Shown piece by piece: positions 43,379 through 51,430 of a stretch of 64,000 nucleotides of DNA. The notes under the pieces are model-generated. The model was not told the DNA's origin and ran no database searches. It saw only the letters and a program-made list of their open reading frames with translations. Every line of letters begins with the position of its first letter. Positions within the stretch are counted from its first letter, which is position 1. The stretch is from the NCBI GenBank assembly GCA_047630275.1, contig JBLHVN010000003.1, positions 372,001 to 436,000 on the forward strand. Direction: 5' to 3'. Origin of the DNA: GCA-2720865 sp047630275. GTDB taxonomy: Bacteria > Bdellovibrionota > Bacteriovoracia > Bacteriovoracales > Bacteriovoracaceae. The position numbers and the translations under genes are program-made.

Positions 43379-43975
43379 TCTTTTAAGCATTCCAAACATT
43401 TTATTTTCAAAATAGGCCCTCAAACTCTCTTCGAGTTTAAGGTTATTTTTCATTAAAAAGCTAGGCTCTAATAAAGCATTCAAAAAGATTTCATCCCCTA
43501 CTTTTAAAAGTTGAACACTAGTATGACCAAGAATGTTTTTTCTTTTTCCTTCTAAGTAAAACCTTCCGAGTTCATCGATCACAATTAGTTTATAGTCTTC
43601 TACTAGAAGCCATAACTTAGGATGATACTTTTTTAAGTCAAAGAGAAAGTGTCCAGAGATTCCCTTCAGTTCTTTAGAGAGAAGTTCTATTGAATTTTTA
43701 TAGCGTTCAATATAATCGAGTTTTGAATCATTTAAAATGCTTTGAAATTGAGAGAGCTCTTTAAAAAGGTTTTCTAGGATCACGCTTAAGATATCTTCTC
43801 TATTAGAAAAGTACTTATAGATAGTGGCCTTACTCTTTCCAAGCTCTTCAGAGGCATCATCCATATTGAACTTCTTAAGACCCTTTTCTTTAAAGGAAGG
43901 CCAAAGCTTTAGGGCCCACTCGTGCCTAAAGGAATGTTCCTTATCAATGCCCTTTTTTCCTGCGGTTCTTCCCAT
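43376..43975 (-). CDS. TetR-family regulator
   Basis: 199 aa from the ATG at 43975 (AAAGG ribosome site); a TTG two codons upstream is the other possible start. The helix-turn-helix is NMDDASEELGKSKATIYKYFSNREDIL. The rest is the usual helical ligand domain. It is divergent from the AlkB-like gene, and a perfect inverted repeat lies between them, so it most likely represses itself and that gene, with a fatty or hydrocarbon-type ligand as inducer. Confidence 0.88.
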   Translation of the reverse strand: MGRTAGKKGIDKEHSFRHEWALKLWPSFKEKGLKKFNMDDASEELGKSKATIYKYFSNREDILSVILENLFKELSQFQSILNDSKLDYIERYKNSIELLSKELKGISGHFLFDLKKYHPKLWLLVEDYKLIVIDELGRFYLEGKRKNILGHTSVQLLKVGDEIFLNALLEPSFLMKNNLKLEESLRAYFENKMFGMLKR

Positions 43976-43999
43976 ATTCAAGCCTTTAGATACTATGTA

Positions 44000-44031
44000 A
44001 AATGAACTATTTTATTAATTATAGTTCATTT
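44000..44031. promoter_or_regulatory. Perfect inverted repeat, probable TetR operator
   Basis: AAATGAACTAT, 10 bp TTTATTAATT, ATAGTTCATTT: both 11-bp arms match perfectly. It is centred between the divergent TetR and AlkB-like genes and ends 14 nt before the AlkB-like ATG, overlapping any promoter there. TetR-family operators usually have this form. Confidence 0.75.
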
Positions 44032-44045
44032 CATGCTAAGATCCA

Positions 44046-45017
44046 ATGATGAAATACCTCTTGGCCTATACCATTCCTTTAGCTACCTATACCTCCTTAA
44101 CTTCTGGAGGAGCATTTTCATGGCTGACCCTCCTCTACGCTTTTGGCCTTCTCCCTTTAGTAGAGCTCTTTACAAAAGGCTCAAAGGTTAACAAAGACCC
44201 AGGAATCAAGGCTATTTACTTTGACCTCTTACTCTACTCGATGCTTCCCATCCAATTAGGCTTAAGTTTTCTTTTTTTTATTCAGATGCACTCTGGAGTA
44301 GATCAAAGTTTTTGGGTTATTGCAGGAAAGATATCAGCCATGGCCATCTCTAATGGTGTTTTAGGAATCAATGTGGCCCATGAACTAGGGCATAGAAAAA
44401 AGATTCATGAAAAGTTAATGGCCCTCACCCTTCTTTGCAGCACTCTTTATATGCACTTTTATATAGAACATAATAAAAGCCATCATAAGAATGTATCCAC
44501 TCCCTTAGATCATGCCTCTGCTGAAAGAGGCATTAGCCTTTACCGATTTCTTGCAAGAAGCTTTTATCAAAGTTTTAAGTCTGCCTTTAAAGTAGATAGA
44601 AAACAGACCCTTCTTTTTGCGGGCATTGAACTTTGTTTATGCGCACTTATTTTCTTTATCTTTGATCCTATGACTTTAGTTTACTTTCTCATAAGCTCCT
44701 TTGGTGGTGCCCTCCTACTAGAAGGAGTGAACTATATCGAGCACTACGGGCTTAGACGAAGGCTTAATCCCTCAGGTCGCTATGAGAAAGTGGATCCTAA
44801 GCATTCTTGGAATTCAAATCATCCCTTAAGCCGCATCATTCTTTTTGAACTCTCAAGGCATTCTGATCATCATGCGAATGCGGACCGTCCTTATCAACTA
44901 CTAAGAAACTTTGATGAAGCGCCGGAACTCCCCACTGGTTATCCGGGGATGTTACTCCTCGCGGCTATTCCAAAACTTTGGTTTAAGACAATGCACCCTA
45001 TGCTAGATACGCATTAA
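44046..45017 (+). CDS. AlkB-like membrane di-iron alkane/fatty acyl hydroxylase
   Basis: 323 aa with several membrane segments. Histidine boxes are NVAHELGHR (H112, H116), EHNKSHHKNV (H142, H146, H147) and ELSRHSDHHANADRPYQLL near 275, with VNYIEHYGLRR as the AlkB block. These match alkane 1-monooxygenases (integral-membrane di-iron enzymes needing rubredoxin). No rubredoxin gene is adjacent. Substrate might be alkanes or fatty chains of its own or prey lipids. No ribosome site; the second ATG at 44049 is 6 nt from a TAAGAT box. Confidence 0.85.
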   Translation: MMKYLLAYTIPLATYTSLTSGGAFSWLTLLYAFGLLPLVELFTKGSKVNKDPGIKAIYFDLLLYSMLPIQLGLSFLFFIQMHSGVDQSFWVIAGKISAMAISNGVLGINVAHELGHRKKIHEKLMALTLLCSTLYMHFYIEHNKSHHKNVSTPLDHASAERGISLYRFLARSFYQSFKSAFKVDRKQTLLFAGIELCLCALIFFIFDPMTLVYFLISSFGGALLLEGVNYIEHYGLRRRLNPSGRYEKVDPKHSWNSNHPLSRIILFELSRHSDHHANADRPYQLLRNFDEAPELPTGYPGMLLLAAIPKLWFKTMHPMLDTH

Positions 45018-45022
45018 TGGTT

Positions 45023-45028
45023 TATAAT
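45023..45028 (+). promoter_or_regulatory. -10 box TATAAT seven nt before the HD-GYP ATG
   Basis: Perfect TATAAT, then ATTCAGT, then ATG at 45036; no ribosome site and no obvious -35. It suggests a leaderless mRNA separate from the AlkB-like gene. Confidence 0.45.
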
Positions 45029-45035
45029 ATTCAGT

Positions 45036-46010
45036 ATGTCTGATTATTCTGAAGTCATGCTCGCAAAACTAAACCCGGAAGCTAAGCTACCGGCAGATGT
45101 TTATATTTTCTTAAACGGCAAGCATGTAAAATTCAAACAAAAGGGTGATACCTTAAGCCAGGAAAAGTACGACCTCTTCCTTGCTAAGAATGTTAAGAGC
45201 ATCTATGTTGAATCTGAACATATCCTAGAGTTCCTCGAATGGATTAGTGATCAAAAAGAAGATGATATAGAAGATATGGTTAACAATGCCGGTGAGGAAA
45301 ACCGGGGTGTAATCCAAGACTCCCTTGATATGAAGGAGAAGGTTTATGAAGTCTTCTCCGATGAAAAGCTAACTCCTGAAAAGGTAGAGGCCATTCAAGA
45401 AAATGTAAGAGACTTTGTCGATAAGATAAAATCTGATCCCATAACCGCTCAGGCCATTGAGGCCATCATGAAGCGAAATGATGATATTGCAGCCCATTCA
45501 ATCAATGTAGCTAACCTAGCTGTTTTCCTAGGCATGGCCGTGGGACACGGTCATAGCTTTGTTTTAGAGAATCTTTATATGGGCGCTATCTTTCATGACT
45601 ATGGAAAGGCTAAGATTCCACCAGAGATTTATAATAATCTTGAACACCCGGACTACGCTAAGTGGATCCACGATCATCCAGAGAATTCAGTAAAGATCAT
45701 TAGAAAGTCTGAAGGAATCCCAGATCAAGTCTTTAATATAATGCTTCAGCACCATGAATACTATGATGGCTCAGGCTACCCTGCCGGTCTTCGAGGTTCT
45801 AATATTTATTCACTAGCTCAAATAGTTTCTATGGCCAATGAGATTGATAATCTTTTAACGAAAACTAAAGATGAGAAGGATGAAGTCCGCTATAAAAAAG
45901 TCATTGATATGCTAACCCTTGGGGATGGAACAAAATGGGATCCTAAGTTCTTTCCAAGAGTGACTCAAGCTTTTAAAGTGGGTTTTCTTGGAGATCAAAA
46001 GCTTACTTAA
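45036..46010 (+). CDS. HD-GYP-like c-di-GMP phosphodiesterase
   Basis: 324 aa. An N-terminal domain (1-130) without membrane segments precedes the HD-GYP domain (about 140-310): HSINVANLAVFLGMA, HD at 187-188 in FHDYGKAKIP, and HHEYYDGSGYPAG at 239-251. In the GYP region the sequence reads DGSGYP, as in many active members. It should degrade c-di-GMP in the cytoplasm. It converges with the redoxin gene with a 4-nt overlap. Confidence 0.9.
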   Translation: MSDYSEVMLAKLNPEAKLPADVYIFLNGKHVKFKQKGDTLSQEKYDLFLAKNVKSIYVESEHILEFLEWISDQKEDDIEDMVNNAGEENRGVIQDSLDMKEKVYEVFSDEKLTPEKVEAIQENVRDFVDKIKSDPITAQAIEAIMKRNDDIAAHSINVANLAVFLGMAVGHGHSFVLENLYMGAIFHDYGKAKIPPEIYNNLEHPDYAKWIHDHPENSVKIIRKSEGIPDQVFNIMLQHHEYYDGSGYPAGLRGSNIYSLAQIVSMANEIDNLLTKTKDEKDEVRYKKVIDMLTLGDGTKWDPKFFPRVTQAFKVGFLGDQKLT

Positions 46011-46597
46011 TACTTTATTCCACAGCCGTACTCAGGATAATAAGACTTCATTCCCTTTGGTAAACTCCCCTTCTTTGTTAAAGAGGCCAAGGCCATATCA
46101 ACATAGTTCTTCCTCTTTGAACGAGGCTTCTCTCCAAAGGTGTCATCATCAACGGCTCCTTGATAGACTAAGATTCCTTTATGAATAATAAAGATATGAG
46201 GGGTCACCCTTGCGTCGTACTTCTTTCCAACTTCCCCAGTTAAGTCTTGAAGGATAGGATAGTTCACCCCATATTTTTGAATCCAATCATAGTATTCAAT
46301 CATATTGGCCGCAGCGCCTGGGTTTGATGAATCAATGGCCAAGAAATCTACATTCTTAGAAAGGTATTTATTTTGAAGATTAATAAAGGTCTTTTCAACC
46401 GTATGTCTTTTTGAAAAAGGGCATTTAGGATTATGCCATTCAAGAACAAGGGTCTTTTGATGAAACTCTTGAATCTTATGGGTATTTCCGTTGATGTCCT
46501 TTAAAGCAAAGGCAGGAGGAGCTTTCTTATTAGGAAGCTTTGCCCACGAAGGTATAATAAGAAGTAGAAAAAGAGAGATTACGCTTAATATTCTCAT
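46007..46597 (-). CDS. Exported thioredoxin-fold (AhpC/TSA-like) redoxin
   Basis: 196 aa. Signal peptide (ISLFLLLIIPSWA). The fold shows APPAFALKDINGNTHKIQEF, then LVLEWHNPKCPFSKRH with one Cys at the active site, in place of the usual CxxC, and VTPHIFIIHKGILVYQGAVDD as the cis-Pro region. This is the redoxin-like family seen in many environmental bacteria, periplasmic, possibly a thiol peroxidase. CATAAT lies 6 nt before the ATG and no ribosome site is present. Confidence 0.85.
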   Translation of the reverse strand: MRILSVISLFLLLIIPSWAKLPNKKAPPAFALKDINGNTHKIQEFHQKTLVLEWHNPKCPFSKRHTVEKTFINLQNKYLSKNVDFLAIDSSNPGAAANMIEYYDWIQKYGVNYPILQDLTGEVGKKYDARVTPHIFIIHKGILVYQGAVDDDTFGEKPRSKRKNYVDMALASLTKKGSLPKGMKSYYPEYGCGIKY

Positions 46598-46603
46598 AAG
46601 GAG

Positions 46604-46609
46604 ATTATG
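46604..46609 (-). promoter_or_regulatory. -10 box CATAAT six nt before the redoxin ATG
   Basis: On the minus strand CATAAT, CTCCTT, then ATG at 46597; a TTGTTG lies 17 bp upstream as a partial -35. Fits the leaderless pattern. Confidence 0.4.
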
Positions 46610-46831
46610 ACGAAGTCATTTAAAATCAACAACTTAAATAGTGAATTTCTTACTCTTTCTTAGGTAAAGTTTGCGGCGCAGTATCAGCTATGTTATTTGA
46701 AATAGGTGAACTCAAAGGAAAATAAGATTCAATATTCAAAAGATAGATCTAAAGAAAATCTTCTTTGGACCCTCCTCTTCTTTTTAGTCGTCTCTCTTTT
46801 AAAGTAGCCTACAAAAATGCTTTTTTAAAAA

Positions 46832-46873
46832 AATACCGATAATCATTGTCCAACAACTCTTATTGAGTATACT
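46832..46873 (+). promoter_or_regulatory. Fur-box-like site over a leaderless promoter
   Basis: GATAATCATTGTC (46838-46850) matches 12 of 13 bases of the 3' part of the 19-bp Fur consensus; over all 19 bases (46832-46850) I count 15 matches. It overlaps TTGTCC (46846-46851), which with a 16-bp spacer and TATACT (46868-46873) forms a promoter. Only 6 nt separate TATACT from the ATG at 46880. Confidence 0.55.
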
Positions 46874-46879
46874 CACCGT

Positions 46880-47179
46880 ATGAAAAAACTCTTAATACTG
46901 GTGCTCACTTTTTTAACAACGAGTGAAGCTTCCTCACAAAACCTAGTCTTAGACTTTGCTAAGAAATTCAAAAGCTCTTGTCCCGAGGCCTCGAACATTC
47001 TTTCAAAGAAGCTTCTCATTCAGACCATTAAATCTAACGGTCACTTAAACTGTAAGGATGAGTTAATCGTCAATCGTTACTTTAAGAAATGCCAAGATGG
47101 CTTTTCTTGTAAGCAGAGCAACTCTGTCTACCAAGAAATAAAGGCGCTTTATTCTGGTAACGTTATTGGTGGTAAATAA
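46880..47179 (+). CDS. Small secreted Cys protein, first gene of a probable Fur-controlled operon
   Basis: 99 aa. Signal peptide (LLILVLTFLTTSEASS), then a basic helical domain with four Cys (residues about 35, 59, 72, 77; KSSCPEA, HLNCKDE, KKCQDGFSCKQS), probably two disulfides. No family recognised. No ribosome site, with the promoter ending 6 nt upstream. The porin-like gene follows after 1 nt. Confidence 0.75.
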   Translation: MKKLLILVLTFLTTSEASSQNLVLDFAKKFKSSCPEASNILSKKLLIQTIKSNGHLNCKDELIVNRYFKKCQDGFSCKQSNSVYQEIKALYSGNVIGGK

Positions 47180-47180
47180 T

Positions 47181-48593
47181 ATGAAAAAATTAACTTTTAT
47201 AGCACTCCTTTTATTTCCTCTCCTATGTTTTGCTCAAAATCAAGACTATAAAGATCTTGAAAGCAGGGTTGAAGAACTTGAGAACTCCCTCCTTGATGTA
47301 GAGTTGAGCGAGGCGGCGAGAAAGTTTTCTTTTAGCGGAGACTTCGGCATCAACTACGATAATTTTCAATCAGATGGTTGGACCTCAAACCCAAAGAACA
47401 GGTCAACAAGTACAACAAATATAGCCTTTGAACTTAATGCTAACGCAAAGGTTAGTAGCCGCTTAAGTTTTTATTCAACTATCTATTCAAACTTTTATAT
47501 GAATAATAATATCGTCTCAGTTGGTCCTGTTCTAGAAACAGCTCGTCCACTAGGCGGGACTTCCTTTCTTAAATTAAATAAGGCCTACTTGAATTATCAA
47601 ATCCTAGAAGGGACTCTGGTTCTCTCAGCTGGTAGGCTTCCCACAACTGATGGTCCACCAGAGCATTTAAAAGATGGGGATAATAGAAGAGGGACTTATA
47701 ACTCTCTTTCTTATTCTCTTCCCTTTGATGGTTTTGCCTTAACCTATAAAGGTGCTTCAGCTGATAAAAAGCATATCTATTCTCTGAGGGGAGTCCTCAA
47801 TCCTGGCAATCTTGTCCCGAATACCGAAATTCATGGAGGCACTGAAAAAGGAAAGGAATCATCAGTAAGAGGGCAAGTCTCTAAACCGGAGAGCTTTTAC
47901 TTTGCTACCTTTGAGTATCAATCTAAAGCTTTTAGGTTTGTCGATAGTATGACCCTGCTTCTAAACTACTCAACCTTTTCCCTATCAGGCCCAGTAGAGC
48001 AAGAGGCCAGAGGGGTTCTAGACTCTAGTAAAGCCGGGGACCGGAACATGTATAGAATAAGCCATCCTGAGGATACGGCCTATTCAGCACAGAATTATGT
48101 GGCATATTTAGAGTTTGAGAACCTCTTTAAGTCCCGCTTCGACTTTTATTTTACTTATAAATACTCAAATGCTCGAAAAAGAGGAAATATTATTGCCACT
48201 ATTATCGAAGATAACGAAGGTGGGGCTTTAGGAGCTGCAGGAAGCACTTTTAACCTAGGAGGCTTCCTAAGTAATACAGATATTAGCGCCGGACAACAGC
48301 TTCACGGAGTTAGATACAGCTTCAATGATACGCTTCTAAGTGGCTTAGAATACATAAATACAAATATTGGGACTACCCCATCAAGCTTTTATAGTAGGCG
48401 AAACACCTCTTTATATACTTGGATCGGTCAGGGATTTCATACTTATGTTACCCTATTGATGCCGTCTCAAAGCTCATCAATCCGCGTCGGCTATATTAAC
48501 TTTTTAAGAGATCATTACTTTAATAATTTTAATTACTCTATTATTGATCAGAGGGTGCATAACACCTACTTATCTTATGTATTGAGGCTATGA
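47181..48593 (+). CDS. Outer-membrane porin-like protein, DUF3373-type
   Basis: 470 aa from the ATG at 47181, which starts the signal peptide (KKLTFIALLLFPLLCFA). A short coiled coil follows (LESRVEELENSLLDVEL), a feature of trimeric or DUF3373-type porins, then a long beta-barrel with blocks such as GRLPTTDGPPEHLKDG and a C-terminal Leu. If the Fur site is real it may take up iron or a metal complex. It overlaps the kinase gene by 4 nt (ATGA). Confidence 0.75.
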   Translation: MKKLTFIALLLFPLLCFAQNQDYKDLESRVEELENSLLDVELSEAARKFSFSGDFGINYDNFQSDGWTSNPKNRSTSTTNIAFELNANAKVSSRLSFYSTIYSNFYMNNNIVSVGPVLETARPLGGTSFLKLNKAYLNYQILEGTLVLSAGRLPTTDGPPEHLKDGDNRRGTYNSLSYSLPFDGFALTYKGASADKKHIYSLRGVLNPGNLVPNTEIHGGTEKGKESSVRGQVSKPESFYFATFEYQSKAFRFVDSMTLLLNYSTFSLSGPVEQEARGVLDSSKAGDRNMYRISHPEDTAYSAQNYVAYLEFENLFKSRFDFYFTYKYSNARKRGNIIATIIEDNEGGALGAAGSTFNLGGFLSNTDISAGQQLHGVRYSFNDTLLSGLEYINTNIGTTPSSFYSRRNTSLYTWIGQGFHTYVTLLMPSQSSSIRVGYINFLRDHYFNNFNYSIIDQRVHNTYLSYVLRL

Positions 48594-49543
48594 TAAATAA
48601 TCTTTTACCTATCTTACTTTGCTCATTAATAGGACTTATCATCCCAGTTGTATTCGTGTACCTAGACCTCTCAGAGTTAGAAATGGCCTTTAATCTCAAG
48701 AACTTTTTATGGGACATAGAAAGCCAGAGGATCCTCAAGTTTAGCCTACCTGCTTTTCCTGCCCTCTTTGCCATCGCAGGTTACCTGTATGTGCGTGAAA
48801 AGGAATTAATTAAAAGGCTTAATAAAAATGAGGCTGATGAAAAGAGAAACCAACACCTCGCTGCTATTGGGGAGATGACCTCAAGTGTGGCCCATGAAAT
48901 AAACAATCCCCTTGCCATTATAAACGGAACCACCCTTATCCTAAAAAGAATGATAGATAAGGATCATACCAAAGAGGAACTTAAGGAAAAGATTGATCAG
49001 ATCAGTGGAACTTGTAAAAGAATCTCCGCCATTGTGAGAACCATGCAAGATATTACCAGGGACACCACTAATGAAGAGCCTTCTCAAACCAGCCTAAAGG
49101 AAGTCATCGGCGATATTGTTGAAGTCTTTGAAGAGAAGGTCAAAGGAACTGAGATTAAACTCGACCTTGATCTTGATAGTGAAGTTAGTATGACTCCCAT
49201 TTTAGTGAAAAGGATTTCTCTTTCTAGGGTTTTTATCAACCTTATTAATAACTCTATAGATGCCGTCGCCGATTCGCCCGCACCTTGGATCAAGGTTTCT
49301 GCTGAATTTAAAAAGAACGTCTTAAAAGTCTTTATTGAAGATTCTGGCCTAGGAATCTCTGAAGAAGTAGCAGAGCGAGTCTTTGAACCTTTTTACACCA
49401 GTAAAGATATTGGAAAAGGAACAGGTCTTGGGCTTAGCATCTCTGCAAAGGTTGTAAGAGATGAGGGCGGAGATATCTATATCGATCAAAGCAAAAAGAA
49501 TACGACCTTTGTGGTTGAGATTCCTCATAAGAAAACTGCCTAA
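48590..49543 (+). CDS. Sensor histidine kinase
   Basis: 317 aa. Two membrane helices (6-25 and 52-67) enclose a short periplasmic loop. The H box is SSVAHEINNPLAII (His102); N box FINLINNSIDAV; G1 EDSGLGISEEV; G2 KGTGLGLSISAKVV. It has no visible input domain beyond the loop, so it may sense through the neighbouring porin or small protein. No response regulator is adjacent. Confidence 0.93.
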   Translation: MINNLLPILLCSLIGLIIPVVFVYLDLSELEMAFNLKNFLWDIESQRILKFSLPAFPALFAIAGYLYVREKELIKRLNKNEADEKRNQHLAAIGEMTSSVAHEINNPLAIINGTTLILKRMIDKDHTKEELKEKIDQISGTCKRISAIVRTMQDITRDTTNEEPSQTSLKEVIGDIVEVFEEKVKGTEIKLDLDLDSEVSMTPILVKRISLSRVFINLINNSIDAVADSPAPWIKVSAEFKKNVLKVFIEDSGLGISEEVAERVFEPFYTSKDIGKGTGLGLSISAKVVRDEGGDIYIDQSKKNTTFVVEIPHKKTA

Positions 49544-49567
49544 CTAGTACGAAAGCCTTCTTAATGG

Positions 49568-49573
49568 CATAAT
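49568..49573 (+). promoter_or_regulatory. -10 box CATAAT six nt before the OYE-family ATG
   Basis: CATAAT, ACTTCA, ATG at 49580. No ribosome site and no clear -35. Confidence 0.4.
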
Positions 49574-49579
49574 ACTTCA

Positions 49580-50803
49580 ATGATAGAACAATCCCTAAAG
49601 CTTCCTTGCGGAGCTATTATAAAGAACCGAATCGCTAAGTCCGCCATGAGTGAAAACATGGCCGATGCAGGCCATGCCCCAGGTTCTAAGTTTACAAACC
49701 TCTATTCTACTTGGGCCCGCGGCGGCGCCGGTCTGGTCATTACTGGCAATGTCATGCTCGATATAAAGGCCTTAGGAGAGCCTCATAATGTCGTTATTGA
49801 AAGAGGTCATGAATGTATGGAAGAGCTCCATGCTTGGGCTAAGGCCGGTACTCAAAATGATACCCATCTTTGGATGCAGATAAACCACCCTGGAAAGCAA
49901 AGCCCCAAGTTCTTATCTGATACACCTATGGCGCCCTCAGCAATCGCCTATGAAAGTCATATGAAGAATATGTTCAATACGCCAAGGGCCTTAACGGCTC
50001 AGGAGATAAGTGAGATTGTTGAGCGCTTTAGCTATACTTCCGAAAAAGCAAAAGCCGCTGGCTTTACTGGTGTTCAGATTCACGGGGCCCATGGCTACCT
50101 CGTCAGTCAGTTCCTCTCCCCTCGCCATAATCAAAGAACAGATCAATGGGGTGGAAGCTTAGAGAACAGGATGAAGTTTGTCATCGATGTCTATCAGGCC
50201 ATTAGAAATACTGTTGGTCCAAACTTTCCCATAGGAATAAAGCTAAACTCCGCTGACTTTCAAAAAGGTGGTTTTACTGAAGAGGAATCCATGCAGGTAG
50301 TAAAAACCTTAAGCGACTTAGGCATGGACTTAATAGAAATATCTGGAGGAACTTACGAAGCTCCTAAGATGATGGAAGGAGCAAAGAAGAAGGACTCCAC
50401 CATAAAGCGCGAGGCCTACTTTCTCGAGTACTGTGAAAAGGTTAAGAAGCTAATTGATACCCCTCTCTTACTAACAGGAGGCTTTCGCTCTAAAGAAGGA
50501 ATGGAAGCGGCTCTTGAATCAAAAGCTTGTGAGATGATTGGTCTAGCGAGGTCCTTGGCCATCGATCCAGATTTTCCTAACAAGTTAATCTCTAATGAAG
50601 ATGTTAAAAGCCAGGTTAGGCCTTTAACTTCAGGAATCAAGGCCGTCGATAAGATCATTCCTATTGAGATTACTTGGTATACTGAGCAGCTTCATAGAAT
50701 GGGAAAAGGTAAAGACCCGGTCCCGAATGCCTCAGTCTTAATGTCTGTCCTAAGAACAGTCTTTGGAATCGGGTCCGCCATGCTGAGGCGAACCCGAGCT
50801 TAG
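49580..50803 (+). CDS. NADH:flavin oxidoreductase, Old Yellow Enzyme family
   Basis: 407 aa, FMN-binding TIM barrel. Motifs include LWMQINHPGKQSP, GVQIHGAHGYLVSQFLSPRHN (the catalytic His pair region), RTDQWGGSLENR, and GLARSLAIDPDFPN. It is the single-domain form without the Fe-S/FAD extension of 2,4-dienoyl-CoA reductases. It reduces activated double bonds; the physiological substrate is unknown. Confidence 0.93.
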   Translation: MIEQSLKLPCGAIIKNRIAKSAMSENMADAGHAPGSKFTNLYSTWARGGAGLVITGNVMLDIKALGEPHNVVIERGHECMEELHAWAKAGTQNDTHLWMQINHPGKQSPKFLSDTPMAPSAIAYESHMKNMFNTPRALTAQEISEIVERFSYTSEKAKAAGFTGVQIHGAHGYLVSQFLSPRHNQRTDQWGGSLENRMKFVIDVYQAIRNTVGPNFPIGIKLNSADFQKGGFTEEESMQVVKTLSDLGMDLIEISGGTYEAPKMMEGAKKKDSTIKREAYFLEYCEKVKKLIDTPLLLTGGFRSKEGMEAALESKACEMIGLARSLAIDPDFPNKLISNEDVKSQVRPLTSGIKAVDKIIPIEITWYTEQLHRMGKGKDPVPNASVLMSVLRTVFGIGSAMLRRTRA

Positions 50804-50806
50804 AGA

Positions 50807-51205
50807 TTAAAGATCGTTTGGGTTAGCTTTTGAACACCAGCTCTCTTTAATTCCAACTGTACAGGCCCTTTGCCACTTTTGTTCCCAGTCTTGGGTATTA
50901 GGATCATAACAAGTAACTCCCCTAACCTTTACCCATTCAGAACAAACATCACCAAAAGTATCTGGACTTGAAGGATGACAAACAGATTCTTGATCACAGT
51001 TTGGCCCCATGTTTCCTTGGCGGGTAACAGGATTGTACCAACAAGCATTTTCACATTGGCGCTTATAAACACTGGCTCTTGAGCCAGCAAAGATACAAGT
51101 AACACTTCTTTGAGCTTGCCACTCAGTGCACTTTAACTCTGAAGCTGCTACGCCTCTGATACTAAAAAAGATGATGGCAAAGATACAGATTGATTGGATC
51201 TTCAT
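50807..51205 (-). CDS. Secreted Cys-rich protein with internal duplication
   Basis: 132 aa from the ATG at 51205 (AGGGGGAA ribosome site, signal peptide SICIFAIIFFSIRGVAAS). Two half-repeats are visible: CTEWQAQRSVTC followed by QCENACW, and CSEWVKVRGVTC followed by RACTVG and SWC. Each shares C-[ST]-E-W-x4-R-x-V-T-C. The ten or so Cys suggest a disulfide-stabilised module acting outside the cytoplasm. No family recognised. Confidence 0.75.
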   Translation of the reverse strand: MKIQSICIFAIIFFSIRGVAASELKCTEWQAQRSVTCIFAGSRASVYKRQCENACWYNPVTRQGNMGPNCDQESVCHPSSPDTFGDVCSEWVKVRGVTCYDPNTQDWEQKWQRACTVGIKESWCSKANPNDL

Positions 51206-51302
51206 AATATTCCCCCTAAATTTTGATTGCGGCTGAAACTTATGACAGTGAGCATCCTTTGTAAAACAATGACTCATCGCAAGATGCGATTACCCACCAA
51301 TA

Positions 51303-51343
51303 CTTGGCACCAGTGCCAAGACTTTCTAAAGACGCGAAGCGTC
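51303..51343. promoter_or_regulatory. Two adjacent palindromes upstream of a sigma-54 promoter
   Basis: CTTGGCAC-CA-GTGCCAAG (51303-51320) is a perfect 8-bp palindrome, and GACGC-GAA-GCGTC (51331-51343) follows. The first lies about 85 bp before the predicted start point, where activators of sigma-54 promoters bind. CTTGGCAC recurs in the promoter itself at 51370-51377. Confidence 0.5.
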
Positions 51344-51371
51344 TAGTTGTTGATAATAAAGAAGTTCATCT

Positions 51372-51387
51372 TGGCACGCCCCTTGCT
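51372..51387 (+). promoter_or_regulatory. Sigma-54 (RpoN) promoter
   Basis: TGGCACG-CCCC-TTGCT: the -24 GG and -12 GC are exactly 10 bp apart, and all consensus bases of TGGCACG-N4-TTGCW are matched. The start point would be about 51397, some 35 nt before the ATG at 51431. Confidence 0.8.
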
Positions 51388-51430
51388 TCTTAACCTTCCC
51401 GTAAACAACATCTACATGGGAGAGAGTAAG

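Noticed and set aside
46607..46663. 18-codon plus-strand frame with a good AAGGAG site
   Set aside because: Too short to support, and the AAGGAG is the complement of the 6-nt spacer in front of the redoxin ATG; kept only as a curiosity.
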